Assembly: GCA_944325785.1 (NCBI GenBank)
Contig: CALVBN010000003.1
Location: 1 to 64,000 of the forward strand
DNA: 64,000 nt
DNA from: Candidatus Gastranaerophilales bacterium
GTDB lineage: Bacteria; Cyanobacteriota; Vampirovibrionia; Gastranaerophilales; Gastranaerophilaceae
Reading direction: 5' to 3'
A model generated the notes under the pieces. The model did not search any database. It saw only the letters and a list, made by a program, of their open reading frames with translations, and was not told the origin of the DNA. The translations under genes and the position numbers were made by a program. Numbering within the stretch: position 1 is the first letter of the stretch; each line of letters starts with the position of its first letter. This document shows positions 16,838-26,331 of this stretch, piece after piece.

Positions 16838-17560
16838 ATGTTGAAAAAGAGCTTTTTAGTTTTATTATTAATGCTGTTTATTACGCCTGTTATGGCGGAA
16901 CCTATAGACAATGGCGGTCATGCCGGAACACCGCCGGGGTTTTATGACGATATAGATCCGGCTTCTCTTGATAAGGAAGAGGAACTTCAGGAGGAAACTC
17001 CTGCCGTTTCAGAAGATGAATACTCTCAAGAAGTTATTATTCCTGAAAAAACTAAGCCGGACAAGAATTATGCACAAATATACAATGATTTAGAAGTTCC
17101 GGATTTTTCATACCTTCATGATATTGATCCGGAACAGTACTATGATATGAAAGACACCAGCTGGTCTGTTTATCCGCTTTTGAGGCTTAACTCGCCGATA
17201 TACTTTAAGAGTATCACGGTTGAGCCGGGATATTACCTGCTGACTCCCAGAGAGCATGAGGGAAACTGGTATATGCTCTTTAAACAGAACGGACTTGTAA
17301 AGTATATTATCCCCGTGTATGAAAGAGATTATACGCCGGAAATGTTTTATGATGAACATATCCCCAAACCAAAATACACATGGGCGCAAAAAGTGCATAT
17401 GGGATTTCTTGATTTTATAGGAAACCTTAAAAGCACCAAGAGAAAAGCGCCTGTACAAACATATTTAGAAGTAAACGATCTTGAAAACTACTTTGTTTCA
17501 ATCATTATATATTACGGCGCACATGAATATCATACAATATTCAGAACAATCAAACTTTAG
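16838..17560 (+). CDS. Exported hypothetical protein (240 aa)
   Basis: A signal peptide (MLKKSFLVLLLMLFITPVMAEP) is followed by an acidic, Pro/Glu-rich linker (about 25-75). A globular C-terminal part of about 150 residues is rich in Tyr and Trp (DPEQYYDMKDTSWSVYPLLRL, GYYLLTPREHEGNWYMLFKQNG, VKYIIPVYERDY). I do not recognise the family. It likely resides in the periplasm. A leaderless start is suggested by the promoter position. It is monocistronic and divergent from pheS. Confidence 0.7.
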   Translation: MLKKSFLVLLLMLFITPVMAEPIDNGGHAGTPPGFYDDIDPASLDKEEELQEETPAVSEDEYSQEVIIPEKTKPDKNYAQIYNDLEVPDFSYLHDIDPEQYYDMKDTSWSVYPLLRLNSPIYFKSITVEPGYYLLTPREHEGNWYMLFKQNGLVKYIIPVYERDYTPEMFYDEHIPKPKYTWAQKVHMGFLDFIGNLKSTKRKAPVQTYLEVNDLENYFVSIIIYYGAHEYHTIFRTIKL

Positions 17561-17687
17561 TCTGTAATATAGTAAAATACGTCTTTTTAGCCTGCTTCAA
17601 TTTGTGTCAAAATATTAACAAAATTGAAAAATTTTGCCATTTTTGTTACAATTCTTAATAAAAGGCATCAAAAAAGGCAATTTTTTT

Positions 17688-17729
17688 ATTCTTAAATACT
17701 TTATATATACATAAGAGATATTTAAGAAT
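17688..17729 (+). promoter_or_regulatory. Inverted repeat before a small gene
   Basis: Perfect 11-base arms (attcttaaata / tatttaagaat) separated by 20 bases. The right arm abuts the AGAGAGG ribosome site of the 59-residue gene. It could be an operator or an RNA hairpin controlling access to that site. Confidence 0.5.
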
Positions 17730-17744
17730 AAGAGAGGCGTTGAA

Positions 17745-17924
17745 ATGACACACGAAGAAAGAAAACGATTTACTGTTATTACCAATCATGAAATGGAAGC
17801 AAAAGAAAAAGAGAGAAACAAAGAATTAGAGCATAGTTATCAAACAAATCCATTGAGAGAAAGACTGGTTAAATTTGTTAATAACGAGCATAAATTCAGT
17901 GTTGAGGACTTATTAAAGTGGTAG
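17745..17924 (+). CDS. Small charged protein (59 aa)
   Basis: ATG 17745 follows AGAGAGG. The product is highly charged and helical, beginning MTHEERKRFTVITNHEMEAK and ending HKFSVEDLLKW. It has no signal peptide or membrane segment and I do not recognise it. It is probably first in an operon with the next gene and prmC, all on the same strand. Confidence 0.6.
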   Translation: MTHEERKRFTVITNHEMEAKEKERNKELEHSYQTNPLRERLVKFVNNEHKFSVEDLLKW

Positions 17925-17969
17925 CGCCTCTGCCTGCATCAAGTTCTCAAGCGGAAAAACGGAAAAGGA

Positions 17970-18476
17970 ATGTATCAAATAAAAAACAGAATATACCCAA
18001 ATTTTGACAAAACTCAAAAAAGCGGTATATGTAACTATTTAAGAGCGTTAGTGAAACAAAATTTAAATTTGGCTTGTTCAGAAATTCTGGACAAGTTTCT
18101 TGAGGATGAAAAATATTATCTTGAGCTTAATGCATCAAGGTTCCCTTTTCTTGCGGACGTAATTGACGACCGGGATTTTTTAAGAGATACGGAAGATTAT
18201 ATAAAAGAATGCATAAAGTATTATGAATACAAGGAAAAACAGCGTCCGATAATAGAGGCTAACAAAGAATTTGAGAAAAAGAAGCGCAAATTTTTGCAGG
18301 AAGTTAAGATGTCAAAGGAAAAGCCGACAAAAAAACAGCTTTACTATTATGACAGATTGTGCAAAAAATATTCTATAGAGAAAAAGAACGCAGAAGAGTT
18401 ATCAAAGCTAGATTTACGGAATGAGATAGAAAGAATTTTAAATGAACACTCAGACGATTACAAAATTATTGATTGA
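17970..18476 (+). CDS. Hypothetical helical protein upstream of prmC (168 aa)
   Basis: A Lys/Glu/Tyr-rich all-helical soluble protein. The C-terminal 50 residues contain KPTKKQLYYYDRLCKKYSIEKKNAEELSKLDLRNEIERIL, a pattern resembling short helical modules with the form KPTxKQLxYxxxL found at the ends of some bacterial proteins. There is no catalytic motif. The start at 17970 is chosen because an in-frame stop at 17922 excludes anything longer; the AAAGGA just before it is very close. It overlaps prmC by 35 bases, so translation is probably coupled. Confidence 0.7.
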   Translation: MYQIKNRIYPNFDKTQKSGICNYLRALVKQNLNLACSEILDKFLEDEKYYLELNASRFPFLADVIDDRDFLRDTEDYIKECIKYYEYKEKQRPIIEANKEFEKKKRKFLQEVKMSKEKPTKKQLYYYDRLCKKYSIEKKNAEELSKLDLRNEIERILNEHSDDYKIID

Positions 18477-19269
18477 AGCCGGAATTGAAGAAAATGAGGC
18501 AAAAAAAGAGATAAAGATGCTTCTTGAGCATTTCTGCAAGTATACGGAAATGGACAGGTGCAGAGGAATCATGCCGGATGAGGTTCAGCTTTCTGTCTTA
18601 AAGGAAAAAGTTCTGGAGAGGATTAAGGACAGAGCGCCGGTTCAGTATATTATAGGCGAATCCTATTTTATGGGCGAATTTTTTAAGGTTAGTCCGGATG
18701 TGCTTATACCGAGGGATGAGACAGAAATCCTTGTAACAAGAGCAATAGAGATAATAGACAGGGAGGATTTGAAAGATGTCCTTGATGTCGGCACCGGCTC
18801 CGGCTGTATTGCCTGCACTATAGCTAAAAATACTGACGCTGTCGTGCTGGGCGTTGATATATCTTCTGATGCTCTCAGAGTCGCCCTTGATAATGTTACT
18901 AAGCTCGGCATTAATAACAGGGCAGTATTTAGGAAATCCAACCTCTTTGAAAAAGTCAGAGATGAAGAAAAGTTTGATATGATAATCTCAAACCCGCCTT
19001 ATATTCCTCTAGGTACGGAACTTTCTCCGGAAGTAGACAAAGAACCCAAACAAGCGCTTTTTGCATCTGAAAACGGGCTTGAATTCTACAGAAAAATAAC
19101 GGAACAGGCTCCATTGTATCTAAAGCCGTCCGGCTGGCTTATGTTTGAACTCGGTATCGGAGAAAGCGCTTCCGTTAAAAAATTTATGCAGAAAGAATTT
19201 TCTGAAATTGTGGTAGAAAAAGACTTAGCCGGAATCGACAGAATTATTTACGGCAGACTAAAAAAATAA
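18442..19269 (+). CDS. prmC: Peptide chain release factor N5-glutamine methyltransferase
   Basis: Methylates the GGQ glutamine of release factors RF1 and RF2. An N-terminal helical domain (1-80) precedes a Rossmann methyltransferase domain. DVGTGSGCIACTIAK near residue 115 binds S-adenosylmethionine, and NPPYIP at about 184 is the glutamine-binding signature. Length is typical. It overlaps the upstream helical gene; no prfA lies next to it here, although prfA-prmC pairing is common. The stop is directly adjacent to that of the convergent glycosyltransferase. Confidence 0.95.
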   Translation: MNTQTITKLLIEAGIEENEAKKEIKMLLEHFCKYTEMDRCRGIMPDEVQLSVLKEKVLERIKDRAPVQYIIGESYFMGEFFKVSPDVLIPRDETEILVTRAIEIIDREDLKDVLDVGTGSGCIACTIAKNTDAVVLGVDISSDALRVALDNVTKLGINNRAVFRKSNLFEKVRDEEKFDMIISNPPYIPLGTELSPEVDKEPKQALFASENGLEFYRKITEQAPLYLKPSGWLMFELGIGESASVKKFMQKEFSEIVVEKDLAGIDRIIYGRLKK

Positions 19270-20271
19270 TCAGACTTTTCCGTTGTATTTTTCGTAAAAT
19301 TCCCGTGCATCCAGCTTGAGAATGTTTTTATAAACACCTATGAGAGTAAGCCTTTCGCAAATTCTTGGGTCAAGATTTTCGTCCTTATATTTCAAAAGAC
19401 TTGATTTCATTTCTTTATAAAATGCCTCCCGAAGAGTGCTGTCCGCCTTAAAGAAAAGATGCGCAAACTGCTTATATTTATGCTGAAACAGCGCATATTT
19501 GTATGCTTCATAATTATTTGTTTTTCTTAGTAAACTCTCAATCTTGTCTAACACAAAAAAGATATCAAAAACTTTCGCCGAAAGAGTTGATGTAACCGAA
19601 TCTGGGTTTGTACTTCTATAATAATACTGCGGGTTTTGATTGATTAATATAGATTTTGCATAAATCATTGTTAAAAAGAAAAAATACTGGTCTTCAAAAA
19701 TTATGCCGGCAGGAAACAGCTTTGGCTCAATCGTCCTAAGATGTCTTAGAAAATCCGCATTATAGATTTTATTCACTGCAGACATATTGCCATGGAACGG
19801 ATTGATATTATCATTAAAGGTGTGTACAGTATTTTCGTTTCTGTGATTATTCCACTCTTTTATAGAAAAAAAGTACTTCGGCATAACCTCTTTTGTGTTT
19901 TTGTCATACTCACAGGCGTTAAATATGTACACATCTGGCTTGGTCTTTAAGTTCACAAAATTTTGATACAGATTCAAAGATACTCTGTCATCAGAATCAA
20001 TAAAAGATATGTATTCGCCTTTTGCAAGTTCAAGCCCCTTATTTCTTGCTTCTCCCGCACCGGAATTTTGTATATTTAATATGATAAACCGCTTATCATC
20101 TTTTTTATACCTGTTTAAAATTTCCGGAGAATTATCTTTAGATCCGTCATTAACGCATATAAATTCGAGATTGGAATAAGTCTGGAGCTTGAGAGAATTA
20201 AGACACTCTTCAAGGTATTCTTCTGAATTATACACCGGAACTATTACTGATATAAGCGGAGCTTTATCCAT
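19270..20271 (-). CDS. Glycosyltransferase family 2 (333 aa)
   Basis: A cytoplasmic GT-A sugar transferase. It begins PLISVIVPVYNSEEYLEECLNSLKLQ and has FICVNDGSKDNS and the metal-binding ISFIDSDDR, followed by the late acidic motif FEDQYFF. The last 120 residues are helical and specific to this subgroup. It is a tandem paralogue of the gene just upstream and overlaps it by eight bases. Probable role: adding sugars to a surface polysaccharide, lipooligosaccharide or flagellin; donor and acceptor cannot be told. A good AAAGGTG precedes the start. Confidence 0.9.
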   Translation of the reverse strand: MDKAPLISVIVPVYNSEEYLEECLNSLKLQTYSNLEFICVNDGSKDNSPEILNRYKKDDKRFIILNIQNSGAGEARNKGLELAKGEYISFIDSDDRVSLNLYQNFVNLKTKPDVYIFNACEYDKNTKEVMPKYFFSIKEWNNHRNENTVHTFNDNINPFHGNMSAVNKIYNADFLRHLRTIEPKLFPAGIIFEDQYFFFLTMIYAKSILINQNPQYYYRSTNPDSVTSTLSAKVFDIFFVLDKIESLLRKTNNYEAYKYALFQHKYKQFAHLFFKADSTLREAFYKEMKSSLLKYKDENLDPRICERLTLIGVYKNILKLDAREFYEKYNGKV

Positions 20272-21244
20272 TTTTCACCTTTCTTTCAAAATCTCTGAAT
20301 TCGTTGAAGCTTTTGTTCAAGATTTCTTGATATGCATAATATATGTTTTTCTTTTGCAGAATACTCATATCAAATTGCGAGAAATCAATGTCGCCGAAAG
20401 TGCTTTGAAGCTGCTTAAACATTTCTCTTTTAGTGTATCCCTTTGTCTCTATCGTTCTTATTAAGACATTTTCCATCTGGCTTACAAGCAATATTGTTTT
20501 GTATTTTTCATATTTTCCCGCCTCTTTAAACACTTTTGTGGTGAGTTTGTTAATTTCAAAAATATCAAGAAAATTCTTTCCGGCGCTTGTAATAATTGAG
20601 TTTTCATTTTTTCTATAAAAATACAGCGGGCTGAAATCATACGAAATTCTTTCTGCCCTCAGATAACAGTTCGCAAAAAACGGTACATCTTCAAAAATAA
20701 GCCCTTCTGGAAATGAAAAATCTTTTATAAACTCGTGTCTGTACATTTTTGCCCATGCACTGTATATAAATTTGAGATAAAAATCAGCCCCCAAATCTTC
20801 CTCATTAAAGGTTGGTGAAGATATGTATTTTTGAAAGTCTTTTATGTTAGGCAGTTCCCAATAGAATAACCTGTCCGGATATACTTGATAAACATACGAA
20901 AACATATAGTCGCTGTTATTTTCCGTAATATTAGTATACATTCTCTCCAGTGCTATCGGGGATAGAAAGTCATCGGAATCCACAAATGTGATATATTCGC
21001 CTTTTGCGTATTTTAAACCGGTATTTCTGGCAGAAGAAAGCCCCTGGTTTTTTTGAGAAAAAATCTTAATCCTGCTATCCAGTTTTGAATAATTTCTCAG
21101 TATATTAATGCAATTATCAGGCGAGCCATCATTTACACAAATAACTTCGAAATCTTCAAATGTCTGGTTTATTAAGCTGTCAAGACAGATATCCAAATAC
21201 TTTTCTGCCTTATATACAGGAACTATAACTGAAACTTTAACCAT
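20264..21244 (-). CDS. Glycosyltransferase family 2 (326 aa)
   Basis: Same fold and motif order as the downstream neighbour: VSVIVPVYKAEKYLDICLDSL, VICVNDGSPDN, ITFVDSDDF and FEDVPFF. The pair clearly arose by duplication and they form a two-gene operon with an eight-base overlap. No ribosome site is obvious before ATG 21244. Likely surface glycan synthesis; the substrate is unknown. Confidence 0.9.
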   Translation of the reverse strand: MVKVSVIVPVYKAEKYLDICLDSLINQTFEDFEVICVNDGSPDNCINILRNYSKLDSRIKIFSQKNQGLSSARNTGLKYAKGEYITFVDSDDFLSPIALERMYTNITENNSDYMFSYVYQVYPDRLFYWELPNIKDFQKYISSPTFNEEDLGADFYLKFIYSAWAKMYRHEFIKDFSFPEGLIFEDVPFFANCYLRAERISYDFSPLYFYRKNENSIITSAGKNFLDIFEINKLTTKVFKEAGKYEKYKTILLVSQMENVLIRTIETKGYTKREMFKQLQSTFGDIDFSQFDMSILQKKNIYYAYQEILNKSFNEFRDFERKVKNG

Positions 21245-21463
21245 AAATTATATTTTACACATAAATTATCATTATGACTAGTGTACAAGGTATTTTTATA
21301 ACACAGTCTTTATAAAGGCAAAATAGTAAAATCAATAACTTTGAATGTTAGTCTTATAATAAATTGTAAATTTTTGTAAAAATTTATCCTTCAAGCGTTA
21401 CTCTGTCCAATAAATGTGGAAATAAAAATATATAAGGATGTAACAAAATACGAGGTTAATAAT
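21245..21463. other. Divergent intergenic region
   Basis: AT-rich spacer between the glycosyltransferase pair and the second autotransporter. It contains an A/T hairpin (aaattttt/aaaaattt near 21371-21388) and presumably both promoters. No other element is evident. Confidence 0.4.
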
Positions 21464-21541
21464 ATGGTTGATAATGATTTAAAAAGCGCAAAAGCTTTGT
21501 CCTGCGCCGGTTCTGATTCAACGTGGAGGCACTCTCTATGA
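21464..21541 (+). pseudogene. Upstream ORF resembling a thiD 5' remnant
   Basis: A 25-codon frame with its own GAGG site. Its stop TGA overlaps the autotransporter ATG (ATGA). The peptide includes KALSCAGSDST, which matches the N-terminus of hydroxymethylpyrimidine kinase ThiD (KALTIAGSDSSGGAG). In the next frame GG follows, so the rest appears lost by a one-base shift and replacement. It probably now acts as a leader that couples translation of the large gene. Confidence 0.4.
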
Positions 21542-24500
21542 GCGGATTTAAGCGTTTTTCATTAACCTCCTGTGCTTTGCTTTTATCCTTATCAAATATC
21601 GCATATGCAGATACAGAAACCACTACAGAAACGCCTGTTGTAGATTATGAAAAGGGATATATTTTAACGCCTGCTGATTCGCAGACAGATACAACTATTA
21701 CAAAGTACGAGTTGAATACTGATACAGGGAAATTGGAACCCAAATATTATAATGTAGAACTTACTCAAACACAATATGGCAATCCTAACGGGGAATTAAC
21801 CAAGACCTTCGGCTGGGAAGAAAACGATGACGGGAAGTTGGAATTCATAGAGAATCCTACAAACCCGGTCGGGCAGACTATTGAATATAGGTACACAGAA
21901 CAGGGTTTTACTAAAACAGAAATTGGAAAAGAGAACGATTTAGGAACAATAACAAATCCGACAGGAAGCTCGTACGCACATTCACAATATATAGGTGGTG
22001 CGGTTATCAATAATCCCAAAGGCACAACAATTTCTTTGGATAACGTTTTATATAAAGATAATATAACTAAAGCGCTTATACGATCTACAACTTCCGCCTC
22101 TAAATATGCAGATGTTTTGGGTGGTGCTGTATATAATGAGGGGACTATATCAAGCATTACCGGAGCTTTTATTAATAATTCTATAAATGTTACTGGTAAT
22201 AGAACGAATGGTAATCTACATACAGATTCCTATGGCGGAGCAATAGCCAATAAAGGAACTATTGAGAGTATAGCAGTAGATTTTATAGGTAACTCCACCA
22301 CCACCTCCAATTCCTCCTCCTCCTCCTACTACTACTACTCCTACTCCAATGGCGGAGCGATTTATAATAATGGTGACATTGGTGATATCATAGGCGATTT
22401 TATTGGTAATTCCTCCTCCGCCTCCAACTCCGTCGCTTTCTCCTCCTACTCCAATGGCGGAGCGATTTATAATAATGGTGACATTGGTGATATCACGGGC
22501 GATTTTATTGGTAATTCCTCCTCCGCCTCCTCCCGCAACGGCGGCGCCTCCTACTCCAATGGCGGAGCGATTTATAATAATGGTGGTACTATAGGTGATA
22601 TCACGGGTGATTTTATTGGTAATTTTACCACCACCTCCGCCTCCTCCCGCTCCTACTACTCCCGTGGCGGAGCGATTTATAATAATGGTGACATAGGTGA
22701 TATCATGGGCGATTTTATTGGGAATTCTACCACCTACTCCTCCAAGTACTCCCCCCACAACTCCAATGGCGGAGCGATTTATAATAATGGTGACATAGGT
22801 GATATCATGGGCGATTTTATTGGGAATTTCTCCGCCTCCCCCTTCTCCTACGACTCCTACTCCAATGGCGGAGCGATTTATAACGATGGTACAATTGGCG
22901 ATATAACCGGTGATTTTATTGGTAATTCCACTTCCGGCAACTACTCCAATGGCGGAGCGATTTATAATAATGGTGGTACTATAGGTGATATCACGGGTGA
23001 TTTTATTGGTAATTCCTCCGGTTCTTATGGCGGAGTGATTTATAATGGTGGTACTATAGGTGATATCACGGGCGATTTTATTGGGAATTCCTCCGGTTCT
23101 TATGGCGGAGCGATTTATAACGATAGTAGAATCGGCACTTTAGATGAGAATAACAACCTTGTGGGTGGGATTTTTGTCTCGTTTATTGGTAACTATGCTA
23201 CAACAACATCTACATCAAGGCTAGCTCTGGGCGGAGCGGTTTATACAACAAAAGATATGAATTTTATAGCCAACGCTCAAACCCACACAATCAGCGGGAA
23301 TTATACAGAAGACGCAACGAGAAGTAGGGTTGAGAATGCGATATTTGTTGCAACTTCTTCTTCATCTTCTCCAATTATAACCTTTAAAGCAGAAGACGGC
23401 GGGAAATATTTGATTTATGACCAAATAGAAGGCGGCAGTGTGAGCGGTACTACGATTTCGTATGATTACGGCTATAACTTAGCGCTCACGGGTGACGGCA
23501 CAGGTATAGTCGGTCTGTATAACGATATAATCAACGCCGATGTCAAGACAGACAATGTAACAGTTGATTTTGTTAACAATGAAATCAAGGAATATGATTT
23601 TGTTTCAATGAACTCTGGCGAAAATACCAAACTCAATGTAGATTTGGATTTAGCAACCGGAACGGCTGATTCTATCAGTACAGAAGAGGCTTCTTCCGGC
23701 ACTATAACTTTGAATATTCTCAATTTTATGGGCGCAGAACAAGACCCAACAAAACCTACAACTTTTCAGATTATAAAAAACGGAGCAGATTCTTCTCTTG
23801 AGCTAGCATTGGGCGATAATATTAATGTCTTGGGTAATGTAGATCCGGAAACTCCGGTAGAGAATGTGTTGGAAAATATCCCAAACACAGTCTACAATGA
23901 CGAAATCTATGCCCAAGAAGGCGGAATATCCCTCGGTACAACGGATACCAAAAACGATTCCGTAATCGTACAAAAAGATAAAGTGTATGATACTTTGGCT
24001 CTAATAGTTGCTAAAGATACGGATGAGGAACGCAATTTTATATTCCGTACGGCTGATAAGTATGTCTTATCCACAGATCTTGACCCTGCAGGAAATGGAG
24101 TTTTGAACATCAACGGGCTTGGTGCAGCAAATCCTTCAACAATCGATGCAAACGGGCATACGCTCTTTAATCTCAATGATGAAACAACATTAAATATCGC
24201 AAACACAACAATAGAGAATGCAAAAGATTATGCCATCAAGACCGAAAACTCTTCTTCTGCAATTAATCTAACAAACACATCTATCAAAAACACCGCAGGA
24301 ACCGCGATTGCTTCCAACGTTGATGTTAATTTGACAGCAGACAACGGTAAGAGCGAATTTAGCGGAAACACTACAGCAATCAATATGAATGACAGCGGAA
24401 AAACAATTAATATTACAGCGAAAAATGCAGGCGAAGTTGTCCTTGATGATGAAATAACCGGAACATCTCTATATAATCTTAAACTGACAGGTGATAAAAC

Positions 24501-25986
24501 CGGCAAAGTTACATTGAATAATAAAGTATCTAATGCTAACACGACATTAGAGGAAGTAACACTTCATCTAACCAAAGCTGATATTTTAGCCTCCTCAACG
24601 TTGACAGCCAATTCCGGTCATTTGTCTTTGATGAACGGTATAGCAGAAACACAGGTTATGCAGGGCATGAATATCAACGGACATTTGGGAATGAGTGTTG
24701 ATGTTGACCTTCAGGCAGCCAAGATGGATAGATTGCCGGAGAATGTTGTAGTATCACCGGACGCGCAAATTGACGTAGAATACCTTAATCTATTAAATGA
24801 CGCAAAAGGAGATAAAACAGATATCCAATTTGCGGACAAGAGTTATTCCAACCAAGTAAGCTACACCGGAGACAACGAGGTTATGTACAAGGGAACAGCT
24901 TATTCTCCAATCTACAAATATGACGTAAGCTACAATAAAGACGACGGGTTCTTTACTTTCTTAAGGGGCGGTGCCTCAAGCGGGAACGCTTCCGACGGAT
25001 TCAACCCTGCAGTATTGTCAACAGGCGTTGCAGCCCAATCCGGTGCATACGCAACCCAGATGAACACTTTTCAATATGCCTTCCAGCATCTTGATAACTT
25101 CATGAACCTTCCGTATATGGAGAGATTAGCAATCAAGAACCAGAACCGCTATGCATTAACCTCCAGCGCAGAAAGCGGAATCTTCTCCCCGACATATGCG
25201 AAAAATTTAGGCGCCAGCTACTGGATAAAACCGTATGTAAGCTTTGAAAGCATTCCGTTAAACAATGGTCCGAAAGTAGATAATATCAACTATGGTACAC
25301 TAATCGGTTTTGACGGAGAAATGAAACCTATAGCACACGGGTTTGACCGTGTATTGAGCGGATATGTCGGCTACAACGGCGCAAGCCAGTCCTACAGCGG
25401 TGTAGACAGTTACCAAAACGGCGGTTTATTAGGCGGAACAATGTTCTTGTACAAAGGTAATTTCTTTAATGCAACGACCTTATCCGTCGGTGCAAGTATA
25501 GGCGAAAACCATAATATGTACGGCAACGAAGATTTTACCATGTTACTTGCCGGAATCGGCAACAGGTTAGGTTACAACTTTGAGTTCAAGGGGGGAAAAT
25601 ATATAATCCAGCCGTCGATGTTAATGAGTTATACCTTTGTAAATACTTTTGATTACACCAACTCAGCGGGCTTGAATATAGAAAGCGACCCGATGCATGT
25701 AATCCAGTTAAGTCCTGGAGTTAAATTTATCATGAACACGAGAAACGGCTGGCAGCCGTATGCAACAGTAAATATGGTATGGAATATAATGGACAGCCAG
25801 AAGGTAACTGCGAATGCTGTTCGTTTACCTGAGATGAGCGTAGATCCTTATGTCCAGTACGGGCTTGGTATTCAGAAACGTATCAAGGATAAGTTTGTGG
25901 CATTTGGGCAGGCATTGGTATCCAACGGCGGACGCAACGGGGTATCATTGACGTTTGGTTTAAGATGGTTCTTGGGTAAAGAATAA
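21538..25986 (+). CDS. Repeat-containing autotransporter/adhesin (1482 aa)
   Basis: A second large surface protein. ATG 21538 is preceded by GTGGAGG eight bases upstream. Signal peptide MSGFKRFSLTSCALLLSLSNIAYA. Residues about 195-535 hold ten to eleven GGAIYNNGxIGDITGDFIGN units separated by Ser/Tyr/Asn-rich spacers of changing length. An Asn/Thr-rich beta-helix passenger follows. The last 285 residues form a barrel-type domain (YWIKPYVSFESIPL, YVGYNGASQSYSGVDSYQNGG, final LRWFLGKE) homologous to that of 1720-6009. Spacers use C-rich TCC/TAC codons unlike the AT-rich remainder, hinting at slippage-driven expansion. Probably displayed on the cell surface. Confidence 0.85.
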   Translation: MSGFKRFSLTSCALLLSLSNIAYADTETTTETPVVDYEKGYILTPADSQTDTTITKYELNTDTGKLEPKYYNVELTQTQYGNPNGELTKTFGWEENDDGKLEFIENPTNPVGQTIEYRYTEQGFTKTEIGKENDLGTITNPTGSSYAHSQYIGGAVINNPKGTTISLDNVLYKDNITKALIRSTTSASKYADVLGGAVYNEGTISSITGAFINNSINVTGNRTNGNLHTDSYGGAIANKGTIESIAVDFIGNSTTTSNSSSSSYYYYSYSNGGAIYNNGDIGDIIGDFIGNSSSASNSVAFSSYSNGGAIYNNGDIGDITGDFIGNSSSASSRNGGASYSNGGAIYNNGGTIGDITGDFIGNFTTTSASSRSYYSRGGAIYNNGDIGDIMGDFIGNSTTYSSKYSPHNSNGGAIYNNGDIGDIMGDFIGNFSASPFSYDSYSNGGAIYNDGTIGDITGDFIGNSTSGNYSNGGAIYNNGGTIGDITGDFIGNSSGSYGGVIYNGGTIGDITGDFIGNSSGSYGGAIYNDSRIGTLDENNNLVGGIFVSFIGNYATTTSTSRLALGGAVYTTKDMNFIANAQTHTISGNYTEDATRSRVENAIFVATSSSSSPIITFKAEDGGKYLIYDQIEGGSVSGTTISYDYGYNLALTGDGTGIVGLYNDIINADVKTDNVTVDFVNNEIKEYDFVSMNSGENTKLNVDLDLATGTADSISTEEASSGTITLNILNFMGAEQDPTKPTTFQIIKNGADSSLELALGDNINVLGNVDPETPVENVLENIPNTVYNDEIYAQEGGISLGTTDTKNDSVIVQKDKVYDTLALIVAKDTDEERNFIFRTADKYVLSTDLDPAGNGVLNINGLGAANPSTIDANGHTLFNLNDETTLNIANTTIENAKDYAIKTENSSSAINLTNTSIKNTAGTAIASNVDVNLTADNGKSEFSGNTTAINMNDSGKTINITAKNAGEVVLDDEITGTSLYNLKLTGDKTGKVTLNNKVSNANTTLEEVTLHLTKADILASSTLTANSGHLSLMNGIAETQVMQGMNINGHLGMSVDVDLQAAKMDRLPENVVVSPDAQIDVEYLNLLNDAKGDKTDIQFADKSYSNQVSYTGDNEVMYKGTAYSPIYKYDVSYNKDDGFFTFLRGGASSGNASDGFNPAVLSTGVAAQSGAYATQMNTFQYAFQHLDNFMNLPYMERLAIKNQNRYALTSSAESGIFSPTYAKNLGASYWIKPYVSFESIPLNNGPKVDNINYGTLIGFDGEMKPIAHGFDRVLSGYVGYNGASQSYSGVDSYQNGGLLGGTMFLYKGNFFNATTLSVGASIGENHNMYGNEDFTMLLAGIGNRLGYNFEFKGGKYIIQPSMLMSYTFVNTFDYTNSAGLNIESDPMHVIQLSPGVKFIMNTRNGWQPYATVNMVWNIMDSQKVTANAVRLPEMSVDPYVQYGLGIQKRIKDKFVAFGQALVSNGGRNGVSLTFGLRWFLGKE
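22126..23136 (+). repeat. Tandem GGAIYN coding repeats with C-rich spacers
   Basis: Near-identical blocks (aatggcggagcgatttataa, then gacataggtgatatc...) recur at roughly 75-105 bp spacing between about 22350 and 23120. Spacers are runs of TCC/ACC/TAC. High identity between units would allow recombination or slippage to change copy number. Confidence 0.85.
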
Positions 25987-26331
25987 TTTAGTATTTTAAG
26001 TGTAGATTTACTCCGCAGGCTTCTGTATTCTAGTCATTTATGGTAAACATAGCCTTTAATAAAACTAATCTATATATCTTTCAAAATCTCGTAATTGGGC
26101 GAAAAATCCTCATTCTGTACAAGAAGAGATCCTTAGTTCTCACTAAACGATTTTTTTTCATCCACTGAGTGATGTCATCTTTGAATGTGCATTTTAAGAT
26201 TTAATATTTTTATATAAATCTAACCAAATCATTTTAAAACCCTCTTGCAAAATTCTTTAAATTCTATTAAGATATATGTATAAATATTAAGAATTTCAAA
26301 TTTTTGTAAATACAAGTTTAAAGGTGGTAGC
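25987..26331. other. Intergenic region upstream of rpaB
   Basis: AT-rich. A gattttttttc run near 26150 may end the autotransporter transcript, but no clean hairpin precedes it. The promoter of the regulator gene must lie in the last 100 bases. Nothing else is visible. Confidence 0.35.

Noticed and set aside
22216-22758. Open Gly/Val-rich frame of 180 codons on the minus strand
   Set aside because: It is the antisense of the TCC/TAC-rich repeat spacers of the adhesin; glycine runs are just the complement of Ser/Thr codons. No ribosome site.
22126-23136. Regular repeats as a CRISPR array
   Set aside because: Units are in one open frame, encode GGAIYN repeats, and spacers are low-complexity rather than unique.
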